From the NCBI RefSeq assembly GCF_003971255.1, contig NZ_CP034660.1, forward strand, positions 4,650,001 to 4,714,000: DNA of 64,000 nucleotides, in the 5' to 3' direction. Below the pieces are notes generated by a model. It was given only the letters and a program-made list of their open reading frames with translations. It did no database searches and was not told where the DNA came from. This document shows positions 35,713-45,037 of this stretch, piece by piece. Position numbers and translations under genes: made by a program. Each line of letters starts with the position of its first letter. Position 1 is the first letter of the stretch. The stretch comes from Colwellia sp. Arc7-635. GTDB taxonomy: Bacteria > Pseudomonadota > Gammaproteobacteria > Enterobacterales > Alteromonadaceae.

Positions 35713-37701
35713 ATGGTGCCTATGGCTGATAAAATTGCTCGCGTATTACTTGTTGAAGATGACGAGGATGACTACATCCTGACCTGTGATTATCTTAACC
35801 AATTAGACTCGCACACATTCGAAATTGATTGGGTAACAAACCCAACAACCGCGCTTGAGCAACTCAACTTAGGTAAGCATGATATCTGCCTGCTCGATTA
35901 TCAACTGGGCGCTTATAATGGCTTAACGGTACTAGAGAAAGCAGCAAAAAACGGCTGTACTGTTCCTATTATCATGCTGACGGGGCAATCGGACGACACC
36001 CTTGATCAATTGGCACTTGCTGCGGGTGCTGTTGACTATTTAGCTAAAGGTGAAATAACCACTTCTCGATTCGCTCGCGCGATCAGGTATGCCTTAGCGC
36101 GACAAGAAATTGAAAAAGAGCGCATCGAACGTATTAACGCCGAAACCCAAAACCAGTCAAAAGATCGATTTTTAGCACATTTAAGCCACGAACTACGAAC
36201 ACCATTAACGTCGATTCTTGGTTATACCGAAATATTACTCAACAGTAATAAAGCGCCTAATGCCACATCTGAACTCAATATCATTTTAAATAACGGTCAA
36301 CATTTATTAGGCTTATTGAACAATGTGCTCGATCTATCAAAAATTGCGGTTGGTAAACTAGAATACAATTTTTCAACCATAAAATTAGACAGCTTCATTG
36401 CGGATATTTTCAGTTTAATGAAAGTACACGCGGCAGAAAAAGCACTTGAGTTAGTAATAAGTGCACCAGAGCCGCTGCCAAAAACCATTACCTCAGATCC
36501 GGTACGACTGCGGCAAGTGCTGATTAATTTAATCCATAACGGCATTAAATTTACCAAGCAAGGTCAGGTCGAATTAAGGTTGACGACAGATATGCTTGAG
36601 GGCCAAGAACAACTCCGCTTTACCATATCAGATACCGGCCAAGGTATTCCCGATAACATGCTAGCGACTATATTTAAGCCTTTTGAGCAGGTTGAGGATG
36701 CGGTATCAAGAAAAGAGCAAGGGGCGGGTTTAGGGCTGTCAATTTGCGCTGAATTAATTAAGCAAATGGGCGGTACCATCAACGTCAAGTCAGTATTAAA
36801 TCAAGGTAGCGACTTTATTTTTAGCATTGATCCTGGCGATATTACAACGCAAGAGCGCGTCATGTTAGCCATTGAGCAAGAACAAAGTACAAATGAACCA
36901 TTAGCATTACCGCCATTACAAGGCCACGTATTAGTCGTTGACGATATGGCTGATATTCGACAATTAATAGGCCAAATTTGCCAATCATTTGGCCTTACTA
37001 TTAGCTATGCCGCTAATGGCTTGCAAGCACTTGAACAAGTTAAGCTTGCTAGTGTTCAAGGAACCTCTTTTGATCTAGTGCTGATGGATATTCATATGCC
37101 AGAACTCGATGGTAAACGAACAATTAAAGCCCTCAAAGCCTTGGCATTTAACAAACCTATTATTGCCATTACTGCCGCAACAATGAAGGGTGTGAAGCAA
37201 GAGTTAATTACCCTTGGCTTTAATCACATCATTGCTAAACCCATTGATAAAACAAAATTATATTCTGCCTTGAATAACTACCTAGCTTTAAAAGAGCAGC
37301 ACGCCAACAATGAGAGTACAAACTCAATGCCCAGCGCTGGACAAAGTCTGAGCAAAGAAACAAAGCCATGCGTCCTTGTAGTTGAAGATGACGAAGATGC
37401 TGCTGATATTACGGTATTACTGCTCGAATCACTGGGTGTTACCGCCGTAAAAGCTACCACAGCAAAAAAATGCCAAGACTTACTCAACAGTGAACACCAC
37501 TGGACCATGATATTATTGGACCTACACCTACCCGATGCTAATGGCTTAGATTTAGCACGTACCATTAAACAATCTCATCCTGAAATAGCCTTAGTATTGG
37601 TTAGTGGCGCAACGGTCTCAGAGCAAGATTTAAAGCAGGCTGGCATTGATAAAGCGATATTAAAACCGGTCAATTTGGCCATTCTTAAAAACTTACTCTA
37701 A
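35713..37701 (+). CDS. Hybrid histidine kinase REC-HK-REC-REC
   Basis: 662 aa, soluble. The N-terminal receiver has phosphoacceptor D62, though the following motif is LDYQLG. HisKA with H159 (HLSHELRTPLTSILGYTE) and a HATPase_c (NLIHNGIKF, DTGQGI, GAGLGLSICAELI) follow. Then come receiver 2 with D459 (LMDIHMPELDG) and receiver 3 with D603 (LLDLHLPDANG). No HPt domain is present here or in the neighbours, so the final phosphate transfer to the NtrC-type regulator is unexplained. ATG at 35713 or 35722. Last gene of the cluster. Confidence 0.93.
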   Translation: MVPMADKIARVLLVEDDEDDYILTCDYLNQLDSHTFEIDWVTNPTTALEQLNLGKHDICLLDYQLGAYNGLTVLEKAAKNGCTVPIIMLTGQSDDTLDQLALAAGAVDYLAKGEITTSRFARAIRYALARQEIEKERIERINAETQNQSKDRFLAHLSHELRTPLTSILGYTEILLNSNKAPNATSELNIILNNGQHLLGLLNNVLDLSKIAVGKLEYNFSTIKLDSFIADIFSLMKVHAAEKALELVISAPEPLPKTITSDPVRLRQVLINLIHNGIKFTKQGQVELRLTTDMLEGQEQLRFTISDTGQGIPDNMLATIFKPFEQVEDAVSRKEQGAGLGLSICAELIKQMGGTINVKSVLNQGSDFIFSIDPGDITTQERVMLAIEQEQSTNEPLALPPLQGHVLVVDDMADIRQLIGQICQSFGLTISYAANGLQALEQVKLASVQGTSFDLVLMDIHMPELDGKRTIKALKALAFNKPIIAITAATMKGVKQELITLGFNHIIAKPIDKTKLYSALNNYLALKEQHANNESTNSMPSAGQSLSKETKPCVLVVEDDEDAADITVLLLESLGVTAVKATTAKKCQDLLNSEHHWTMILLDLHLPDANGLDLARTIKQSHPEIALVLVSGATVSEQDLKQAGIDKAILKPVNLAILKNLL

Positions 37702-37741
37702 CTAAAAGTTTTCGAGCTTAACGAATAACACTGCACCATAG

Positions 37742-37769
37742 AAGAATTACCCAACACTGTGTAATTCTT
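37742..37769 (+). terminator. Hairpin after the hybrid kinase gene
   Basis: AAGAATTAC / GTAATTCTT, 9-bp perfect stem with a 10-nt loop, 40 bp after the stop. The T-run is short, so termination is uncertain. Confidence 0.4.
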
Positions 37770-37914
37770 TCCATAAGCAAAGGTTTCCCACGTATCGCCT
37801 CTCTTTCAATAAAAACAAAACCCCTTATTAAACAATATATTAAACCTTAATTTATTGTTGGTACGTATCTCGCTTTAACGTTACTAGTTAATTGATAAAC
37901 GAGGAACCACTATC

Positions 37915-38343
37915 ATGGATATTTTTTCCGCTTTACGCAGTGATCACGAAAAACAACGATTATTAATGAAAGTATTAGTTGAAACGACTGGAGACTCTGC
38001 CAGCCGCCGTGACTTTTTCCAAGATTTAAAACACCAACTCAATCAGCATGCGATTGCAGAAGAACGTCACTTTTATGCGCCGCTGATTAAACTTGATAAT
38101 ACGATTGAACTGGCCAGACATGCGATTGCAGAACATCACGAAATCGACGAATTTATTGCCCAATTAGAGCAAACCGAATTTAGCTCTCCTGTGTGGCTAA
38201 AAACCATGAAAGCTTTACAAGATAAAGTGCTACATCACTTAGCTGAAGAAGAAAAAGAATTTTTTCAGCAAGCGGGTAAAAACTTAAATGCCACACAAAA
38301 AGAGCAACTCGCTACTCAGTACAATGCTGAAATGGCTAATTAA
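37915..38343 (+). CDS. Hemerythrin-like HHE-domain protein
   Basis: 142 aa, all-helical. Probable di-iron ligands are H11 (SDHEK), H-x4-E pairs in LNQHAIAEERHFY, AEHHEIDE and LHHLAEEEKEFF. Proteins of this family bind oxygen or nitric oxide or repair iron centres. Single gene with strong start (GAGGAACC before ATG), between the phosphorelay cluster and pldA. Confidence 0.9.
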   Translation: MDIFSALRSDHEKQRLLMKVLVETTGDSASRRDFFQDLKHQLNQHAIAEERHFYAPLIKLDNTIELARHAIAEHHEIDEFIAQLEQTEFSSPVWLKTMKALQDKVLHHLAEEEKEFFQQAGKNLNATQKEQLATQYNAEMAN

Positions 38344-38423
38344 TTTACATATTTCCTGTGTCTTTACCAACAGTTTTAAACCACCACTTTTAATGTATTA
38401 GTAGCCAACAAAACGAGATAACC

Positions 38424-39371
38424 ATGACAAATATAGTGCAATTATTGCCCAAGAAGCTGAATAGAAACATTTTTGCCAATTATCGAAAAAAGCTACTTAT
38501 CGCTGCCAGTGCTTTTTTCGTTAGTTACAGCATTAACGCACAGCAAAGTAATGAGCCGGCGCCAGAGTCAATACTAGATGAACGTTCAGAATCTGTAGAC
38601 CAAGCCGTTTCTAACCCATTTGCTTTATCGCAGCATAGATTAAATTACATATTGCCTTTCACTTATGTCAGTAATCCAAATACGCTAAGTGCCAGTGGCT
38701 TAAATACTGAAAACGTTGACCACCTTGAAGCTAAATATCAAATTAGCGTTAAGTTACCGATATACCAAGAAGCCCAAAGCACTTCAGGCTTGTACTTAGG
38801 CTTTACCGCGGTTTCTTATTGGCAGGTTTATAACAGTGAAGCTTCAAAACCGTTCAGAGAAACTAATTATGAGCCGGAGCTATTTTACGCTTGGAGAAAT
38901 GAACTTTCATTTGCTGGCTTCAAGTTTAACCAAATTCGCCTAGGATTCAGCCATCAGTCAAATGGCCAAAGTGGCTTACGTTCTCGTAGTTGGAATCGAC
39001 TATTTGCTTCCGCAATGTTTAGTGATGATGAATCGTTTTACCATATCAAAGCATGGTACCGCATTAAAGAAGACGAAAAAGAAAACCCTTTTGATGCTGC
39101 TGGCGACGACAACCCCGATATCACCACCTTTATGGGCCATACCGAGTTTGGTTACGGTACTAAGTTAGGCGAGTTCAATATCATGGCATTGGTTAGAAAC
39201 AACCTTAAAACTAGCGAAAACAAAGGTAGTGTAGAACTGAACTTGTCTTACCCGATCAGTGAAAGATACGACTTTTTGATGCAATATTTTAATGGTTACG
39301 GCGACTCACTAGTGGATTATAACCGTCACCAACAGCGTATCGGCTTCGGTATTCAACTAAAGTTTATTTAA
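38424..39371 (+). CDS. pldA: Outer-membrane phospholipase A (OMPLA)
   Basis: Hydrolyses mislocalised phospholipids in the outer leaflet. 315 aa. After a long basic n-region the signal peptide ends near residue 40 (SINAQ). The barrel (about 70-315) carries the catalytic triad H177, S179 and N191 in LGFSHQSNGQSG...WNR, with the same spacing as H142, S144 and N156 in E. coli. Calcium-dependent dimerisation is expected. Confidence 0.93.
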   Translation: MTNIVQLLPKKLNRNIFANYRKKLLIAASAFFVSYSINAQQSNEPAPESILDERSESVDQAVSNPFALSQHRLNYILPFTYVSNPNTLSASGLNTENVDHLEAKYQISVKLPIYQEAQSTSGLYLGFTAVSYWQVYNSEASKPFRETNYEPELFYAWRNELSFAGFKFNQIRLGFSHQSNGQSGLRSRSWNRLFASAMFSDDESFYHIKAWYRIKEDEKENPFDAAGDDNPDITTFMGHTEFGYGTKLGEFNIMALVRNNLKTSENKGSVELNLSYPISERYDFLMQYFNGYGDSLVDYNRHQQRIGFGIQLKFI

Positions 39372-39511
39372 AGGCTGAGGAGCGACTAAGCATTCGTAAC
39401 ACTAATGGCAGTAATAAAAATGGCCATTGGTGTTATGAATAACGAACAAGCAACTGACAAATAAAGACTTTTAGTTCAACGAATAAGAAGCAGATAAACT
39501 GGAGAATTTTA

Positions 39512-41125
39512 ATGTTCATTGTAAAATATTACCTTGCTGGGGCAGCCCTTTCATTCGCCTTACTGTTTTTCAGTACCGCATTATTGCTTAAGCTTATTTT
39601 TGCCTGGGTGGGTTTATCACTATCAATCGTTAGTTTAGCGTATATTTTTGATATTCCGGCTATCTTCAGAAAGAAAACCAACGGTAGCATTCCTTTGTAT
39701 ATCCGCTGGGTTTTCATCCCGTTCTTACTCGGTTCACGGTCATATAATTTTTGGGCTAGAAAAAACGATAAGGTACCCGCTATTCAAAAAATTGATGAGC
39801 AATTGTTTTTAGCTTGTCGACTTTTCCCTTCTGATATCGAGTCGTTAAAAGCCAAGGGCGTTACGGCGATATTAGACGTAACAGCTGAATTTGATGGCCT
39901 AGATTGGACCTTAGAAAATGAGGTTTTAGATTACTTTAACTTACCCGTGTTAGATCACAAAAGTCCAAAACCTAAAGAGCTGCTTAAAGCCATTCATTGG
40001 TTAGAAAATCATATTTCAAAATCGAATGCGGTGGTTATTCATTGCGCTTTAGGCCGTGGCAGATCGGTACTGGTTATGGCGGCTTACTTATTAAGTAAAA
40101 ATCAATCATGGTCAGTAGAGCAAGCGTTAGCGAAAATTCAAGGTATACGGGCCACAGCAAACTTAAACAAAGTGCAATTAAAAGCCTTAAAACGTTTCCA
40201 TCAAGAAGGGCTGTTTAAACAGCAAACACCATTATGGATAATTGCTAACCCAGTGTCTGGTGGCGGTAAATGGCCAGCAAATAAAGCGGAAGTTATTGAG
40301 CGTTTATCGCCTTATTTTTTGCTGCATATTCTAGAAACTACTGAACAGAATTCAGCAGCCACATTAACACAACAAGCCATTAGCGACGGTGCAAAAACCA
40401 TTATCGCCTGTGGTGGTGACGGCACGTTAACCGAAGTCGCTGGTGAGTTAGTTAACACTAATATCTCTATGGGAATATTGCCGATGGGTACAGCCAATGC
40501 GCTTGCTCATGTATTGTTAGGGTTTAGCACAAAGTTAATCCCCGTGAGTGTCGCGTGTGATGTCATTATTGGCGGACAAGTGAAAAAAATTGATAGCGCA
40601 AAATGTAACGAAACACTGATGTTGTTATTAGTCGGTTTGGGGTTTGAACATAAGATGATCGCCAGCGCGAATCGCGAAGAAAAAGATGTCGGCGGCCAAT
40701 TTGCCTACCTGCAAGCCTTATGGCAAGCCGTTAGCACCAATAAAGTATTAACACTGCAAGTTCACATTGATGACTCGCCACCACAAACAATCGAAACAGC
40801 GAGTTTAGTTATTGCCAATGCTGCGCCATTTACCACCATATTGGCGCAAGGCGGCGGTGAACCCGATATTAATGACGGCTTACTCGACATCACCTGGATA
40901 CCCCGTCAGCAAGACATGACAAATAACGTATTAAGCTTAGCAGAATTAGCGCTTTCGGGCTTATCTGAACAAGTTAATCCTTTGCAGAGTGAACATATAA
41001 GCGCAAAGAAAGTGGCGATAACGGCCGATCATGAAATTGAATATGTTATTGACGGAGAGGTATTTCATGCCGACGATTTACGCATTGAGGTTTTACCGAA
41101 GTCATTAAGCATTCTCGTCAACTAA
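39512..41125 (+). CDS. Fusion of dual-specificity phosphatase and diacylglycerol kinase-like domains
   Basis: 537 aa. Two TM segments (about 5-50), then a protein-tyrosine/dual-specificity phosphatase domain (about 85-230) with the CX5R loop C178-ALGRG-R184 preceded by H177. A lipid kinase domain (about 240-537) follows with NPVSGGGK and CGGDGTL (about 299-305) as in YegS/DagK. The pairing of a lipid or protein phosphatase with a lipid kinase suggests a role in phospholipid or phosphatidate turnover at the inner membrane, next to the OMPLA gene. Which lipid is used is unknown. Confidence 0.88.
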   Translation: MFIVKYYLAGAALSFALLFFSTALLLKLIFAWVGLSLSIVSLAYIFDIPAIFRKKTNGSIPLYIRWVFIPFLLGSRSYNFWARKNDKVPAIQKIDEQLFLACRLFPSDIESLKAKGVTAILDVTAEFDGLDWTLENEVLDYFNLPVLDHKSPKPKELLKAIHWLENHISKSNAVVIHCALGRGRSVLVMAAYLLSKNQSWSVEQALAKIQGIRATANLNKVQLKALKRFHQEGLFKQQTPLWIIANPVSGGGKWPANKAEVIERLSPYFLLHILETTEQNSAATLTQQAISDGAKTIIACGGDGTLTEVAGELVNTNISMGILPMGTANALAHVLLGFSTKLIPVSVACDVIIGGQVKKIDSAKCNETLMLLLVGLGFEHKMIASANREEKDVGGQFAYLQALWQAVSTNKVLTLQVHIDDSPPQTIETASLVIANAAPFTTILAQGGGEPDINDGLLDITWIPRQQDMTNNVLSLAELALSGLSEQVNPLQSEHISAKKVAITADHEIEYVIDGEVFHADDLRIEVLPKSLSILVN

Positions 41126-41240
41126 TCCTAGTATTTGGCAACTTAAAGTATTGCTATCAATGGCTTGATAATCATTCGATGGCAATACCGAAGATCGCTT
41201 AATTCACTGAAAAGATAAATATCAGCACGTAAGGATAAAA

Positions 41241-42224
41241 ATGGAACTGATCGAATTAGAAAAATTTTGGCAACTCATTAACGAAAAGCTGCAACTTTGG
41301 TTAGAAACAGGTGTTAAACATGTGCCTAACATTATAGTGGCTGTTTTGATCGCGATTATATTCGCCATCATCGCTAGAATTGTTGGCAAGGTAACTCGAA
41401 ATGTTTTACGAAAAGCCTTAGATTCTAGACAAATAGCCGATTTATTATCGTCAATAATCAAAGTATGCGTATTACTGACAGGTATGTTTGTCGCATTAGA
41501 TTTTATTGGCTTAAAGGGCACGGTAACCTCACTACTGGCTGGTGCGGGTATTATCGGCTTAGCCATTGGCTTTGCCTTTCAAGATATGACCGAAAACCTC
41601 ATTGCTGGTATTGCCATGGGCATCAGAAAACCTTTTCAAATTGGTGACATTATTGAAGCGGATAAAGTATTTGGTACGGTAAAAACGATTAATTTACGCA
41701 ATACCCTAGTTGAAACTTTTTTTGGCCAACTGGAAATAATTCCCAATAAAATTCTGTTTAGAAATATCCTGACAAACTACACAAAGAGTGGTACTAGGCG
41801 CATCGAAATACCGGTCGGCATTTCTTATGCAGATGATCCAGAAGTGGCAGCCGACGTTATTGTTGAAGCATTAAGTGACTGTGACTTTATTATCAAAAAA
41901 GAAGAAACCGCCGTCTATGCCGAAAGTTTTGGTGACAGTAGCGTTAACTTATTGGTTTGGTTCTGGATAGACTACCCCGGCGAAACCGGATTTATGCAAG
42001 CGAGACATACCGCGCTAGCAACAATAAAAACCGCCTTAGCACATGCTGATATATTAATACCGTTCCCAATAAGAACACTCGATTTTGGCGCCAAAGGTGG
42101 TGAGAAGCTCAATACCATGTGGCAGAAAAAAGCTAATATCGCAGGAGAAAAGGAGGGGGAAAGTGAAAATGAAGTAAGTCCTGACTCAGATACTGCTAGT
42201 GATGAAGGCAGTATAGAAAAATAA
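41241..42224 (+). CDS. MscS-family mechanosensitive channel
   Basis: 327 aa. Three TM segments (about 24-45, 65-85, 92-115), the last being the Gly/Ala-rich pore helix (TVTSLLAGAGIIGLAIGFAFQD), then the MscS beta domain (GDIIEADKVFGTVKTINLRNT) and a mixed alpha/beta C terminus. The terminal 45 residues are very acidic and low-complexity. Protects against osmotic downshock. Monocistronic by spacing. Confidence 0.92.
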   Translation: MELIELEKFWQLINEKLQLWLETGVKHVPNIIVAVLIAIIFAIIARIVGKVTRNVLRKALDSRQIADLLSSIIKVCVLLTGMFVALDFIGLKGTVTSLLAGAGIIGLAIGFAFQDMTENLIAGIAMGIRKPFQIGDIIEADKVFGTVKTINLRNTLVETFFGQLEIIPNKILFRNILTNYTKSGTRRIEIPVGISYADDPEVAADVIVEALSDCDFIIKKEETAVYAESFGDSSVNLLVWFWIDYPGETGFMQARHTALATIKTALAHADILIPFPIRTLDFGAKGGEKLNTMWQKKANIAGEKEGESENEVSPDSDTASDEGSIEK

Positions 42225-42340
42225 GGTATTAAATCTCGCAAATAATAATCACAGTTTATAGCCGACATTACAGCTTTTATCGGTAATTGAATGAAATAAG
42301 ATGAGTTAATTATTATTTGGTGGATTGTGTCGGTTTAGGC

Positions 42341-42375
42341 ATTGTAGTCTCCTCAATGTATGAGGAGACTACAAT
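42341..42375. repeat. Perfect 15-bp inverted repeat
   Basis: ATTGTAGTCTCCTCA and its exact complement flank a 5-nt loop (ATGTA), 117 bp after the mscS stop. There is no T-run, so it may be a strong RNA hairpin or a protein-binding site more than a terminator. Confidence 0.8.
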
Positions 42376-42431
42376 TAAAACGGCGGAGGAATACTTTCCA
42401 ATTCATTACTTATTATATCTGGCACTTAAAA

Positions 42432-42644
42432 TTACGAATAAAACCGACCAAAAGTCTTTAAAAAAGTGTAATGACAAGCAGTAATTATTGCAATTTTCCC
42501 CATGAGAGCAACAGAATATTCAAGAGTAAAATCAGGAGAAATTTCTACACCAAAATACCAATAAATGCTTTGAGCAAGACTTAACGCAACAAGCAAAGAC
42601 AGCGAATGAACTAACCAATGTATCTTATTTTCTGAATTTTCCAT
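42432..42644 (-). CDS. Small two-helix membrane protein
   Basis: 70 aa; two hydrophobic segments at about 10-30 and 43-62 separated by an acidic turn. No family recognised. The start is an ATG at 42644. Composition is consistent with a real membrane peptide, but there is no operon partner; evidence is moderate. Confidence 0.5.
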   Translation of the reverse strand: MENSENKIHWLVHSLSLLVALSLAQSIYWYFGVEISPDFTLEYSVALMGKIAIITACHYTFLKTFGRFYS

Positions 42645-42891
42645 TTATGATTCCATTCCAAAATACTTAACGCTTCGCCATGCTAAAAATAATAATTTCA
42701 ATAATGATTTGGAACTGTCTTCTATTACTTTCTATTAATTATAAAACTAGAAGTTGAGATACATGCATTGATAAACCTGTTTAAAGTCTAACTCCTCGTC
42801 ATGAGGAAAAAAATTGTTTACTAAAATGTACGAAGAACGAGTGCTAATCAACTATCCTTCGTCCGTTTTAGTTGCTTATTTTGTGTTTTTT

Positions 42892-43560
42892 CTAGTTAAA
42901 GTGCTGCAAGACCTTGTACTCAATTCTTCGATTTGTTGCCGATATAACTTCAATTGTTGCACCTTTATATGAGATTAAATTACTTTCACTTAAATCATAT
43001 TCAACATCAATATTAAATGATTGGCGTGCCATACCATTTTGAAATTCACGATAAGTAAAGCGAATTTTATCGGCTACTTTACCCGTATAAATAAGCTCTT
43101 GCATAAAACTGTCAGCCGTATATAGATTAAACTTGACAACATTTGGTTTTACTTCATCTGAGCAAAATCGAGTACCAAAACCACCAAGGAAGCATAACGC
43201 TCCATTATTAGCATCAATGTAAGGTTTTGCCGGGCTTGGCAAGCCAGCAAGAGCCCCAACTATTCCTGTACCATAACCATGCTTAGGAGCAAATACTTTA
43301 TGGTTTTCCTTGAGCCCTATTTGATGATATTCACCTGCTTTAACTACACCATCAAAAATGGAGACATCATTAGATAAGACAAAACCGTCAATCGTTGAAA
43401 TCTTACCTGACTCAAGCATTCTATCGCCCAAACTTGACGTTGTGACAACATTTACATCAGGTGATTTAACATTTTTAGTATTGGGTAGTATGACTTGGTG
43501 CGATGCAACACAACCACTTAGGAGTATTGTAACTAAAGTTATAAAAAAAACCTTTTTCAT
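42892..43560 (-). CDS. Lipoprotein of unknown function
   Basis: 222 aa with signal peptide and lipobox LLSGC (Cys at 17). The mature protein has mixed beta content and two Cys (ALCFLGGFGTRFC) that could form a disulfide. No family recognised. Isolated gene between mscS and the rbbA-type operon. Confidence 0.75.
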   Translation of the reverse strand: MKKVFFITLVTILLSGCVASHQVILPNTKNVKSPDVNVVTTSSLGDRMLESGKISTIDGFVLSNDVSIFDGVVKAGEYHQIGLKENHKVFAPKHGYGTGIVGALAGLPSPAKPYIDANNGALCFLGGFGTRFCSDEVKPNVVKFNLYTADSFMQELIYTGKVADKIRFTYREFQNGMARQSFNIDVEYDLSESNLISYKGATIEVISATNRRIEYKVLQHFN

Positions 43561-43913
43561 TTTAAACCTTATATTTCATAAATCATGTAAGAGCAAAGTC
43601 ATTAGCACATAACAAAGTATTAATGAGCATTCCGAATTAAGTCATCAATAATAGTTATTAATTAGACCATAAAAAAAACTTTTTTATAATATTTTTAATA
43701 ACTTACTGCTAAGCTCGGTTGCATTCAACTGCATCGATGAGTTTACATAATGAGACATTCGACCAAGACATAGCACGTTATGTACACATTCTAAGATAAA
43801 TAATAGCTAGTTCCAGACGGAATAAATGAACCTAAAGCTTTGATTAGCTAGCGAATAAAAATCATTAATTAATTGACCTAAGTTAATGAGTAACTTAGGT
43901 CAAAGCTAAGCCA
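43561..43913. other. Intergenic region without recognised features
   Basis: About 350 bp of very AT-rich DNA. The only structure seen is the 13-bp inverted repeat at 43873-43903 near the yhhJ-like stop. Confidence 0.5.
43873..43903 (-). terminator. Terminator-like hairpin after the ABC permease
   Basis: TTGACCTAAGTTA and its exact complement with a 5-nt loop, 11 bp after the last stop of the yhiI-rbbA-yhhJ type operon. T-rich but no continuous T-run. Confidence 0.55.
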
Positions 43914-45035
43914 CTAATTTGAGGCCACCGATTTACGAAAACGCGACAAAGCAAAGAGGAAAAACACTGTACCTATGGCTAATAAAGCCAAGAAATACGG
44001 CCAGACAACATCCCAGCCGGCGCCACGATAAAGAATAGCTTGAGCAAATTTTACAAAGTGGGTTGTTGGGGCGAATAGCATAATGTTTTGCACAATGTCG
44101 GGCATACTTTCGCGAGGGGTAACACCACCAGAAAGCATTTGTAAGGGCAGCAATATTAAAATCATTAATAAGCCTAGTTGCGGCATAGTACGTGCCTGGG
44201 TACCCAATAAAATACCCAAAGACGTGGTGGCAAATAAGTGTATCGCTGCGCCTAATAAAAACAGCGCAGCTGAGCCATGAATAGGTACTTGCAAGAAGCC
44301 TTCAATCACCACAAATAATGAAAAAGCGGCCAGCAGTAATATTACTAAACCATTAGCCCAGATTTTGGCGATAACGATTTCAAACGGTGTTAATGGCATC
44401 ACCAGTAAGTGCTCTAATGTGCCATGTTCACGTTCACGGATAACCGCAGCTCCGGTCAGAATAATTGAGATCATGGTGATCACATTCATCAGCTCCATCA
44501 CACTACCAAACCAAACGCTGGTCATGTTCGGATTAAACATAATGTGTGACGTTTGCTGAATAGGCAACGTGTAGGTAGATCGATAGCCCTGCACAAATTC
44601 GTTAATTTCTGCGCTGATAATCGCCTGAATATAGTTGTCACCAATAAACGCTTGTGACATGCGTGTCGCGTCAATATTCACTTGTAGGGTCGGTTGATTA
44701 CCTGCCACAACGTCACGTTCGAAGTTGGGCGGAATGTTTAACACAAAGGTATAACGGCCACTATCTAGTGCTGGGTCAACTTCACTTAAGGCAATAATAT
44801 CAGGGGTCTTAAAATACGGCGCAAAAAAGGCACTGATGATACGATTCGACAAGTGTGACTGGTCTTCATCAACAACCGCGATAGGGGCGTTATTTAGCTC
44901 TATCGACGTTGCGGAAGACACCACATAAATTAAACCGGTAAAGGCAAAAAAAACGAACAGTAGCAGCACTTTATCGCGCCATAAACTGCGCAATTCTTTG
45001 AAACCTAAATGAAGAATATTTCCGCGACCTTGCAT
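43914..45035 (-). CDS. yhhJ: ABC-2 type permease, YhhJ-like
   Basis: 373 aa, ABC-2 membrane subunit: TM1 at about 27-45, an extracytoplasmic domain (about 50-170), then five TM segments (from about 180 to 365) with the RERERGTLEHLLVMPLTPFEI-like cytoplasmic loop (IREREHGTLEHLLV). Last gene of the HlyD-RbbA-YhhJ unit. It likely forms a heterodimer with the membrane part of RbbA to export a drug, lipid or peptide; the substrate is unknown. Two bp separate it from the upstream gene. Confidence 0.9.
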   Translation of the reverse strand: MQGRGNILHLGFKELRSLWRDKVLLLFVFFAFTGLIYVVSSATSIELNNAPIAVVDEDQSHLSNRIISAFFAPYFKTPDIIALSEVDPALDSGRYTFVLNIPPNFERDVVAGNQPTLQVNIDATRMSQAFIGDNYIQAIISAEINEFVQGYRSTYTLPIQQTSHIMFNPNMTSVWFGSVMELMNVITMISIILTGAAVIREREHGTLEHLLVMPLTPFEIVIAKIWANGLVILLLAAFSLFVVIEGFLQVPIHGSAALFLLGAAIHLFATTSLGILLGTQARTMPQLGLLMILILLPLQMLSGGVTPRESMPDIVQNIMLFAPTTHFVKFAQAILYRGAGWDVVWPYFLALLAIGTVFFLFALSRFRKSVASN

Positions 45036-45037
45036 GG

